Shown here: positions 11,204-23,200 of the stretch, one piece after another
How the letters are laid out: each line of letters opens with the position of its first letter
How positions within the stretch are numbered: position 1 is the first letter of the stretch
Assembly: GCA_013397695.1 (NCBI GenBank)
Contig: VYZI01000985.1
Location: 1 to 64,000 of the forward strand
Source: Centropus unirufus
Taxonomy: Eukaryota > Chordata > Aves > Cuculiformes > Centropidae
Reading direction: 5' to 3'
DNA length: 64,000 nucleotides
Program-made: the position numbers and the translations under genes
The notes under the pieces: generated by a model
The model's input: the letters and a program-made list of their open reading frames with translations, nothing else
Database searches by the model: none
What the model was told of the DNA's origin: nothing

Positions 11204-14200
11204 GTGAGGGGCTGCGAGGAGGAGGAGGAGGCTGGGAGCCTGGCAGCATCCCGCAGGGAGAGCTTGGGAGGTGCCTTCGAGGATGCGGAGGGGGGCGAGG
11301 AAAGTTTGGGGAGAGGCTTTTCACCGCGAAGCGTATGGAGAGGGCACGGAGAGGGCTTGAAAACGTCGCACCTGGGAAAAGTTTTCACGTGAAGGCTCGT
11401 TGGTGTCTTCTTAGTAGGATGGAAGGGAAAGCGAAGGGAACAGGAGCTTCGCAGGTGCCTCCAGCTGCAATTTGGGAGAGGGTGGAGCAGCACAGATTGG
11501 AAAGGACTTCAGCCCTCAGTCTGGATGTAAGAACTAAGCGGGAATGGATTGTTCAGCTTGGAGTAGAGAAGGCTCCAGGGAGACCTCAGAGCAGCTTCCA
11601 GTGCTGAAAGGGGCTCCGGGGAAAATGGGGAGAGGCTCTGGATCATGGAAGGCAGGAACAGGAGGAGAGGGAATGTTTTTAGGCTGGAAGAGGGGAGATT
11701 TAGATTGGATATTTGGAAGAAATGTTTCCGTGTGAGGGTGATGAGGCACTGGCACAGGTTGCCCAGAGCAGTCATAGAAGTTCTGTTTCTGGAGGTGCTC
11801 AAGACCAGGGTGGATGGCGTTTGGAGCACTCTGATGCCCCACGGCAGGGGGTTGGAACTGGATGATCTTTAAGAACCCTTCCAACCCAAACCATTCCATG
11901 ATTCTATGATTACTTTTATTTCCTGATCTTGCTTTTGCAGCTGCTGTATCTGCAGTGATTGCTTACAGCCAGGGTAAGGTGGGGAAGCTGCCAGAAGCAG
12001 CACATCTGCCCTGTGGCAAGGAAAGTAGGTACTTCCACAAACGCCGTTTTACTCTTATGCATTTGCAGGATGCCTTTGTAGCATTCCATGTTGACAAGGC
12101 ACTGGTGAGCAAGTACTTGAAACCACTGCAGATTGGGGAGCTGGCACCGGATCAACCCAGTATTGAACCCACTAAAAATGTAAGTCAACCCTCATAAATC
12201 CGAGCAAAGGTAGATAAAAGAGAAATATTCTGAGATTAGACCTTGTTCTTCTGTATCAGCGTAGCTCCTGGAACAGTGAGATCCAGCTTCTTCCTAATTG
12301 TTTTTTGGGGCTACTACTTAGAAACAGTACATGAATTTTAGTCTAAAAGCATATTACGTGAATAAGAATGAGATTCCTGAAGATGAATTATTACAGCAAT
12401 TCTACATAAATAGCAAAGCCTTGGTTTGCTCTCATGAATTTCACAGCTATCACCTTTTTTTCTTTCCCTAGCTTTGAGAAAGCTAACCAAAAATTAAGTA
12501 ATTCTTCCAATCTGATAGTAAGTTTTCAGACTGTACTCCCTTCTGTTGTAGGTATCTACAGGGAGAGACTGCAGGTAGAGTTGAATTAAGTTTTGAATTA
12601 AGTTTTACAGGCTATATTAGCATGACGCTTCTGGACAAGCTTCTTGTAGCAGTTTCAAGGTCATTCACGGAATGATCATTCACTGTGAGAGTAACCAGTC
12701 TGGCATGTCTGGGATGGATGGTGCTCAATGCTTCCCGCTATTCAAGACTACCTGTTTTCCCCACTCCTCCTGGCCTGCCCTGCATGGTCCCACTTTGCAT
12801 AATCCCACGCTTCATGTGCAGGATGGTACATGACACATAACTCACACATGGGAAGCACAATTTGGAGCAGGCTGGCTGTCCCAGAATGTCATGTCCATGC
12901 TTCCCATGTAGGAGGGAACCTCCTGAACCCTCTTACTCATCTGTGGCCATGCCTTATGCCTTGCCTATTTCTCAATTCCACAGCTGGCCTGCACCAGAGC
13001 CTGCATGTTCCTTTGCTCCATGCAAATTCCATTTTCCCCAGATGATAGGGAAAGATCCTGGGCAAGATCCTTTGTGGACTGGGTTGCATGGAGGCAGGAA
13101 TAAGCCTATGGGAGGCATCTGCAGGGCTGGCAAAGACAAAGGTGGGTTGATTTAGCACCTTGTGCTGCATTCGTTTCTTCTTCCGTCCTCCTTGGTCAGT
13201 GCTTGCCAGCCTGAGACCACGAGGTTTGTAGGTGCCACTTTACATATAGGCATTTAACCCACCCCTCTCAGTCTTGAAGGGTGAAGTGAAGACATATTAT
13301 ATGTTGGAAGTGGTGCCAGAAGAGGAATAGTTTCATCCGACAGCCCTGCCGCAAGTTGTTGTGCTATGTTCGTGCAGATAGAATACAACTTCATCTGAGC
13401 CCTGTAGACCTGCCAACAACATGATGGAACAAGCACCAAAGACGTAGCCTTGGGGGCACAGACGTTGTGCTCTGTCACAGCTGCTGCTTGCTCTTTATCA
13501 GCAAAGGACACAGAGAAGCTGTAGGGGAGCAATGATAAAGTTTACCAGTGTGCAAGCCCAGCTTTTGTCCATTTGGCCAGATCCTTTGCTCTTTCTTCCC
13601 TCCATTAAAGCAGCCCTTGGTTTTTGAGGCTGCAGTGCTGCGATCTAGAAGCAGAAATCATATAACCCTGGTGCTTCCCCACAGAAAATGCTGGTGGAAG
13701 ACTTCCGTGAATTGCGTGCTACTGTTGAGAAAATGGGACTTTTGAAGCCAAATCAACTGTTCTTCTTCCTGCACCTCGCTCACATCCTCCTGTTGGATAT
13801 CGCTGCTTGGCTCATTCTCTTCTGCTTTGGGACATCTTTAATGCCCTTCATTGTCTCCCTGTTGGTGCTGACTATTTCTCAGGTGAGCCAAGGCCACAGC
13901 GGGTGCCCATGGACTTGCATCAACTTTCATATGTGTAATTCTATTGCAGTTTTCTAGTCCTTCATTTCCTTACTTGATGTAATTCTTCCTCATAATGTCA
14001 GGGGAGGTTTAGATTGGATATTAGGAAAAGTTTCCTCACTAAAAGAGTGGTGAATCATTGGAAGAGACTACCCCAGGGCAGTGGTGGAGTCACCATCCCT
14101 AGAGGTGTTAAAAAAGCTTGTAGATGTGGTGCTTTGGGACATGGTTTAGTAGGCACGGTGGTGCTGGGTTGATGGTTGAACTTGATCATCATGGAAGTCT

Positions 14201-17200
14201 CTTTCAATCTTAATTATTCTATGATTCTAAGAAGACAACATCTATATGGCATGTGTTTACAGAAGAGTTAAAGAAGAAATTGTGCCTGTGGGGAGCTCCC
14301 ACTGGACCTTGTATGAGATTCTTCTGGCAAGATATAGTCTGGGAGAAGTCTTAAGCATATCAGTACTTCATAGCTCTTTTCGAATTGTCTCTTTGGAGTA
14401 GTGTCTACAAAATAAATCTTAACTTTTCAAAGCAAAGAAAGGGAGTGGTACTGTTCTGGTCTCAATTCCTGTTTTGTTCCCCTCTCAATATTTTCTTTTT
14501 CCTCTCCCAGGTTCAGGCTTCATGGTTACAACATGATTTAGGACATCTTTCAGTATTCAAGAAGATCAAGTGGAACCACTTGCTGCATAAGTTTGTGATG
14601 TGCCATTTGATTGTAAGTACCTGACCTTGCAAAACTGCTTAGATTTGGTGGTTTTCCTGTAAAAGTGTGTGTTCTGAAGACTCTGTGGAGGACAACTTGT
14701 TCAGCATTGAGGGAAGGAGGGAAATTGGAGAGAATCTGGCTCTAAAAGCGTTTTATTTTTTTCTGCTTTCTTCTTCACTAAAACAGGGGGCTTCAGCCAA
14801 GTGGTGGACTCTTCTGCACTCCCAGCACCATGCCAAACCAAACTGCTTCCAGAAAGACCCTGATATTGATATGCACCCTTTCTTGTTCACTTTGGGGAAG
14901 AAATTCTCTGTGGAGGTCAGTGTGTGTGTGTGCTCACGTACCAGGAACTGGGAAGAACACTCTAACCAACAAAAAAACAGCTTGTACCATAACGTTATAA
15001 AACTGAGATGTGGTGACAGTTTCTGAAAACAGATGGCTTTCATCCATCTCTGCTTTCTTCAACCTTTGCAAGGAGATCACAGTTCACATCCAGTTCCTTT
15101 ACAAATTTCTTGAACAGCTGACAAGTAGTTGTAAAGAAATTAGACGTGATGGACGTGCATCATGTATAGGGTGGAAAATCCATCAGCGAAAAGGCTATTA
15201 ATGGTTATAGCGACTTAATGTCTTTGCAGAACATCTCAGTAATTAATGTTTATTAGATAACTTGTAAACAGTAATGTAAACCATGTCTGCAGTTGGCCTG
15301 GGACTATTCATAGGATCATAGAGAGCTTTGGGTTGGAAGGGACTTGACAGATCATACAGTCCAGCGCCCTTGCAGGAGCCAGGACATCTTGAATGAGATC
15401 AGGTTGCTCAGAACCCCATCCAACGTGACCTGGAACGTTTCCAGGGATGGGGCATGCAGTGAGACCCTGGCAACCTGTCCCAGTGACTCACCACCCTTGT
15501 TGTAAAAAATTTGTTTATAACCAGTCTACGTCTCCCCTCCCGTAGTTTACCACCATTACTCCTCATCCTGTCCCTGCAATCCCTAATCCAAGAGCCCCTC
15601 TCCACCTTTCTTGGAGCCCCTTTCAGTACTGGAAGCTGCTCTAAGGTCTCCCTGGAGCCTTCTCTTCTCCAGAATGAGCAATTCTCTCAGCCTGTCCTCA
15701 TATGGGAGACGCTCCAGCCCTCAGATCATTTTTGTGGCCTCTTCTGGACTCGCTCTAACAGCTCCATGTCCTTCCTGTGCTGAGTTTTAATATTTATTAT
15801 TATTTCTTTAATATTAATATCCGAAGCTCAGAGACACGGGTGCCTTTGCCATGTCGATGCCTGCTAGAACTGAAGGCAGAAGGAAGCCAGCACAGCAGGA
15901 CTGAGTAACCAAGGGCTTTTCCTGGAGCTTTGGAACTGCTTGTTGAGAGGTCCCTCTAGTGGGTAGAAGTCGTCTGACTGCATGGGATGTTCTCAGGTCC
16001 TACTGCTGGGCCACTTCCAGGAATGACAGATTAAGGCAATGCTGGAGTCCTTTTGCTGTACATCCTCAGTTCTTGAGACCTTGCAAAAGTAGATAGAGCA
16101 GTGAATATTCTTCTCCTTGGAAGACCTTTGCTGTCATGGAATTGTCATTTAATTTTAGAGAATCAGAGAAAAAATAGGGGAAGGAAAGAAGAAAATACAT
16201 AACTACTATTAATAACAGAACTGATCATTGAAATATCTAATATTTCACGAAATTAATTATGAATGTAGTAAGAACACAAAACCAAGGACATTTACAAGTT
16301 AAAATTCACGTCTACCCTCAAAATTATTTTTATCATAACTTTAAAATCACACCATCTTCTAACGGACAAAGTGTTCTGGTATAGCTTTTACTACATCATT
16401 CTCTTCTAACCCCGACAACGGTGGTATCTGTGCCAGCCGTTTCCTTCCCACCAATGTAGATTTTTCTGATGGGCTGTTACCTCTGTTCTGGCTTGTCATA
16501 AGTACTTCTAGAATACTTTTCATCAATCAGTTCATTTTCCATTATTGGAGAAAAATCACATGCTTGCATAACAGTTTAAATCAGAAGGATTCTACAAAGC
16601 CGTATGGCATTAAAGCCTCCCATTAATGGAATGAGGATTTATAGAAGAGGTCTATTATGTATGTAAAGTAATAATACCAGTATAAAAGAGGGAGACAGCA
16701 GAGGGAGGTGTGCAAGAAGTGGTTTTCTGGGGAAGAAAGAGTGCAAAACATCGAGTTACCTGTGCAGATTGCTTAGTTTTCACTCTGTAATTTTTTGCTA
16801 TTTCTTTTTACAGCTTGGGATCAAAAAGACAAAATATATGCCATACAATCACCAACACAAATACTTCTTCATCAGTGAGTATCTCCATTGTCCTGCAATG
16901 CCATGAGGAGTTTGTAGATCCTTCTTTTGGCCTGTAGAACTTGAGTAGAACTGAGGCGCCTGCATTAAGGACGTAATCACTCTGCATCTGATTTTTGGCA
17001 AAGTTGAAGACTTGACTGGATAAAAAGCCTGAGTAACCTGGTCTGATCTCATAGCTGATGCTGCTTTGAGATCCTTTCCAGCCTGAATCATCATATGATC
17101 CTCTGTAAGACCACATTTCTGTGCCCTGCTTGACTTGAAGCAAGTTTATATGGTTTGAGAATTTTTGACCTAATGGCTTAAGTTTGCTCCAGGGTAGAAA

Positions 17201-20200
17201 AAGTAGTAGGGCACACTTAGCACAGGTCATCGTAAAGCTGTACTGGTTGGCAAAAAATAAGTCTTACAAGTATCTGGAAAGAGTAAAGGAGGGGCTCTTA
17301 ATTTGCCACTTAAGGAAATTACTTGGAAGAGCAGGATGAGGGCTCCAGGGAGAGTTTATGTGAGCTGCATGATGTATGGCTGAGAAAGTGTGTAGAGAAA
17401 ACAAAGGAAACATAAAGAATTTTTCTGCTGATGGTGCCCTGATCTCTAGGTTCTTACTCCTGCCCCCTTCTTCCCATCTTACTGAAGCTTTATGCCTTTT
17501 GCAAAGCAGCACAACTTCAACATGGGACAAATAGGCAGCACCTCTTGCATTTCTCCAGAATAGTTTCACCTATTGCTTGGGATGCTTGCCTGAAGACAGG
17601 ATGAATTTGAACCCTAAATGGGTGCTTCCAAGGTGTGATTCATTAGACTTGGTTTTTCCATTGACCTCCAAGCAGTGCCAGTCCAGCAGTGTCTCCTCTC
17701 TCAAGAGGGTAAGCAGAACTAGCAGGGTTAGTTCATACATGCTTATCTCAGATAGGCAACTCTGAGATGCTGAGTTAAGGAAGGTGATCCTATCACAGAT
17801 CTTCCGTGTCCTCTACAGAGGCTCTGAATTCCAATTGCAACCACATCTCGCAGTCGTATTCAAATTTAGGGAATAGTCTGTGTGATGTAGGGGTGGAAGT
17901 GCTGGTTTGGTTTTTAAGTATAACTGCAATGTCAATTCAGAAGGTTGAGTTTGAGTTGTTCTTGCAACCTGAAATCCCTGCCAGGCTTGGAACAACTGAA
18001 TGGGGAGCCAGATAAGCTTTTGGGCTGTGGAAGGCACTTCTCAAAAAGCTCCTCTGTGGCTGTTCCTCAGTAAAAGCCTAAAGTAAAATCTCCAGTTTGC
18101 TAGCACTGTCAGATTAATGGACAAACCCAGGAGCCTTTAGAAGCACTAATATAGTAACTGGTTTTGGTGCTTTCTTGCAAAATGGTTACTTACTGTGACT
18201 CCCAAAAGGACTGGAGGTGTTCAAGGCCAGGTTGGATGGGGCTTGGAGCAACCCGATCCAGTGGAAGGTGTCCATGGTGTGGTGTGGAACTGGCCTTTAG
18301 GTCCCTGCCAACCCAAACCATTCTATGATTATTAACTTTCTGGGGCTTTTCCTTGCTGATTTTTATTTTTCTCCTTTCTCTTTTTAGTTTTCACTCTTTC
18401 TTGAACATCAGCAGTAGCAGGGTGTCATGCAAAAGAGCTGGAACGGTCCTTAATGAAGCTTCAGAGAGCTTCTTGCCTTACCTTTGTTTTACCTCTTGAG
18501 GTCAGCAGCCTCCCAGTTTGCTTACTGCTTGTCTGTATTGATGCATACTGATATCATCCGGAAAATCCTGCAACCCTAAAACTTCTCCGAATGTTCTCCA
18601 TATTGAGTAGTTGTTCGGGGATGCTTTGCTTCCAGTTCGATTATCTGCCATTCAGTCCGTGACATTACCAGTGATAATGAATTCTCCCCTTACAGCTCTT
18701 CCTCCATTCCTGTTTCCCACCTACTTCCACTGCCACACATTTTATATTGCGTACACAAAAAGGTATTGGGCGGTAAGTATTGCTACTTGTACAGCCAAGA
18801 AGGGGTCACTTGTGGGTCTTCAACCTCTCTTCTGTCCAGAGCTGGGACCCTGTTTTGTGCTGCTCTGCCATTCAGTTAAGCCTGATGTTCCCGTTTGGTG
18901 CAGAATTTTCAGGGGCTCTGCCTGCTTTCTGCTAAACTCATGATGTTCCCAGCTCGATGATAAAGGTCTGAAAACCAGCAAGAAGCTGCTTTGGCTTGTA
19001 TTGCTTTGCCTCACTTGCAGAACCATGAGGGGAACCGTCTCCCTTGGGTTGGGAAGGAAACTGGAAGGTCTGTAGCGGGGTCAGGAATGGGGGGATGTGG
19101 ATTTATAGGAACTGTTGTCATTGACTTCTAATTAGCACAAGTCTACTTGGCACTATTTCCTAAGCCAGGCAGCCAAAATTAATGGCATTATTAATGCCAT
19201 TATTATCCAGAATTAATTCTTCTATCTCTTGCATGTGTTGTGCATACAGGAGGACAGAGCAAATTCCAGCCAAAATGAGATGGCTGGTCCAGCTCTTAGT
19301 TCACTCTGGAGCCCCGGGCAATGATTTGATACAAGTCTTCAACTTATGTTTCTGCATGTATTGTCATATTAATATATTGATCTATTTACATACATGAACG
19401 CTCTGATTCATCTCTGTTATATCAAGCCATGAAAAGTGTTATTAGTTTATGTTAACTTGGATTGCTCAAGATGATTCCACTTACCAAAAAAGCTACAGAA
19501 GCTGAATGTAGATTGCTTTCTTGTGTACATAACATGAAGCTTAGAAAAAGGTTTCAGCAAATGTAATTTATAATTCTTTTCTTGTTCTCTCTGGTTTTGG
19601 TAGGACTTGGCCTGGATGCTGACCTTCTATATCAGATTCTTTTTTACTTATGGATCGCTATTAGAAACAAAAAGTCTCCTGGCATATTATTTTATATTCA
19701 GGTGATGTCTCTTTAGAAGATTCTCCAGCCTTCCTCTACATATTCTTTCCATTTCTGCCTGCCTGCCTTTCTCTGCCTTTGCTTATCCTTCCATGTTTTC
19801 CTTTACCTTCTCATTTTTTTTGCTTAGTTTTTTAATTATATAAAGTTAAATTACGCTGCTTCTGCTCAATTGGCAGCTCAGGTTTCATATCATTGGCTCT
19901 GGCAGCAGAGTCTTCACTGGGTGCTGACTGAATTGAGAGAACGTCACCTTACATAGGATTCAGTGCTTTGGGCATTGGGTTTGCTACTGGTTAAGGAGAA
20001 CATTTAACAGAAACAGCTTAGCCTGGGCTTACAAATGCCCAAGCATTATTCAACAGCTCGAATGGACAATATGCTCTCCACTTGGATCATTTTACTGATT
20101 CTAATCAGTTTGGTCCTTGGCTATAGGTAAATAAGATGAATAACAGGCTACATCAGCTTTGTAACAAAACATCTTAAATAATCATGAGTTTTGTAAGGAA

Positions 20201-23200
20201 GTATGAAACTTCCAGGCCTTGGACGTTCTTTCAGATGCTGGATTACCAAGGCTGGTGCTCAGCCCTGTCTTTATAGGTCTATATTGTTACTTCAATGGCT
20301 CATCTTTAATTTGCTTACCTGTTACTGAATTCTGGCCTCTTGTCTGACTGCACAGGATGCTGGAGAGCAGCTGGTTTGTCTGGGTGTCACAGATGAATCA
20401 TATCCCTATGGATATTGACTATGACAAAAATCTGGACTGGATGTCTACTCAGGTAAAATACTTTCCATTCTTAAGAAGTGTGGCCATACAGGCATGTATT
20501 CCAGCCATAAACAGGCAAGGCCTCTATTGCATTAAGGGTGAAATCCTGTTGGTAACCAGAAAGAGAAGGTTAATATGATAACAGGAAGGACACAAATCTG
20601 TTAGAGGGAGTCCAGAGGAGGCCACAAAGATGATCTGGGGGCTGGAGCACCTCCCATACAAGGACAGGCTGAGAGAGTTGGACTTGTTCATCCTGGAGAA
20701 GAGAAGGCTCTGGGGAGACCTTGGAGCAGCTTCCAGTACTGAAAGAAGGCTTAGAAGAAACCTGGAGTGGGACTTTTTACCGGGATATGATATGACAAGG
20801 GGTTCTGGCTTTTAAACTGAAAGAGGGGAGATTTAGATTAGATCTTAGGAAGTTGGTTTTTTTCCTGTGAGGGTGGTGAGGTGCTGGCACAGGTTGCCCT
20901 GAGAAGTCATGTCTGCCCCATCCCTGGAGGTGTTCAAGGCCAGGTTGGACGACGCTTTGAGCAACCTGATCCAGTGGAAGACATAAGTCTGAGAAGACCC
21001 AGGAGGAACTTCTGAATGTGTGTTCACAAGCATTCAAAGGAGCCCTGAGCCAGCTCCTAGCTTTAACATGTTTCATGTTAGCCAGAACCTCGCAGGTCCA
21101 CAAAGGAGAAAGAGGATTACAATCCCTGGCTTGAAGTAGCTCAGCTTAGGCTAAAAGAGAGCAATAGAACAGACCAACACAGCTCTTCAGATAAATGAGA
21201 AAGGCTGCAGTCACCAATCTGCACTGACTTTGCTTTCCTTTTCCTTCTCCTAGCTCAAGGCAACGTGCAATGTTGAGCAGTCTCTGTTTAATGACTGGTT
21301 TACTGGGCATCTGAACTTCCAGATTGAACACCAGTAAGTAAGCACCCTGAGAGAGAATTTTCTTCCTTCCTTTTTTACTAATGTTTTTCTTGTCTTTTTT
21401 TCTTTCCTCTATTCTTCCTTGCTAGGATTTCTACAAGTAGTCATAGGACTCAAATGAGTTTGTCTTTAAAATGACCAAAAACCCTTAAGAGAATCCTAAT
21501 GCAATTCAAAGCCTTCACTGGACCTACAGGAAGGCAAGAATGACTTGCAAAAATAGAACATGGGCAGGAGCTGTGTAACCATAGGGACAGCTAGAGGTTC
21601 TATCCAAAACATCCGTGAAAAAGTAGGTGCCAAGGCACCCTGTTCATATAAATGCAGGGATGATGACTCTACCACATCCATGGGTGCTGGAACAGCTGCC
21701 TAGGGAGGTGGTGGAGTCACATTCCCTGGATGTATTTAAGATGGGTAGATGAGGTGCTTAGGGAAATGGTTTAGTGGTAGACAGGAACAGCTGGACTCGA
21801 TAATCTCAGAGGTTTCTCCCAACTTGGCAATTTTATGATTCTGTTCATAGTCTAACAAAGTAGTTTAATCCTACCTTAAGACAGGTAAACCTGCCTAAGA
21901 AAGCTGAGGAGGGACGTTTTACAGGTATGTGTAGTGATAGGACAAGGGGGAATAGCTTTAAATTGACGGGGGGAAGAATTTGGTTAGACATTAGGAAGAA
22001 GTTCTTCACGATGAAGGTGATGAGGCCCTGGCCCAGGTTGCCCAGGGAAGTTGTGGATGCCTCCTCCCTGGAGGTGTTTCAGGCCAGGTTGAATGGGGCC
22101 TTGAGCAACCTGATTAACTGGGAGGTGTCACTGCCCATGGAAAGAGGGTTGGAAGTGGATGATCTTTAAGGTCCCTTCCAAACCATTCTATGGGTCTATC
22201 CATACTGACTACTTGCGCTGTTACTGTAGAGCCTGAGGTATCATCACAGTTTACAGCTTCCTTGCAAGGGAAGGAGGAGGAGCAGGAACTCATCTCTTCT
22301 CGCTGGTGACCAATGATAGGACCCTAAGGAATGGCAGGAAGATGTGCCAAGGGAGGGTCAGGTTGGATACTAGGAAAAGGCTCTTCATTCAGAGGGTGGT
22401 GGAGCACTGGAACAGCTTCCCAGGGGAGCAGTCATGGTGCCAAGCCTGACAATACTCAAGAAGCATTTGGACAACACCCTCGGACGCATGGTGTGAATGC
22501 TGGGGTTGTTCTATGCAGGGACAGGAGTTGGACCAAATGATCCTTGTGGAGCATTGTCTAACTCGGGACATTCTACAATTCTGTGATATGAAACTGAAGG
22601 ATGGGCTCATCTCCTCTTCTGTACTATGGAGACAGCTACTTCTGGAGAAAGGAGAGGGAGTAATTTCTTCTACTTTATAGCATCACTTGATTAGGAGAAA
22701 TTTCACTTCAGAGATGCTGGAGACAGCTGTGAAAAATAATGGAGGGGGAAAGCAGAAAAGTCTTGGGAGTTATTAGTGCTAAAAGCACTCCAAGGGGAAA
22801 GAAGAGACAGGAGCAGCTAAAGACCCAACTCGATGAGAGCTGTGTGATTCCTGGGAAGTAATAAAGAATGTGAACATGTGAAAGGTAATATTTCTTACAG
22901 GGCACTGGAAGTGACTTTATCTGTCTCCTGTTCACAGCCTATTCCCTACAATGCCAAGACACAACTACTGGAAGGTGGCTCCTCTGGTGAAGTCCTTGTG
23001 TGCCAAGCATGGCATTGAGTACCAGTGCAAACCATTGCTCACGGCTTTTGCAGACATTGTGCAGTAAGTAACAACACATGGGCAAAACATTGCAGAAACG
23101 TTGTAGGAGAGACTGGAATCCCGAGAACAAGAGCTGGCTTGTTCTTTTCTTAAAAATCAACACACAGAAAGCCTCATTTCCCTTGTCCCCACCAATACCT

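Noticed and set aside
10861..11607. 248-codon open frame in a different frame over exon 1 and intron 1
   Set aside because: Shadow frame caused by high GC; it crosses the exon 1 donor and has no family resemblance.
16808..17230. 140-codon minus-strand open frame
   Set aside because: Antisense of FADS1-like exon 6 and its donor region; no protein similarity recognised.
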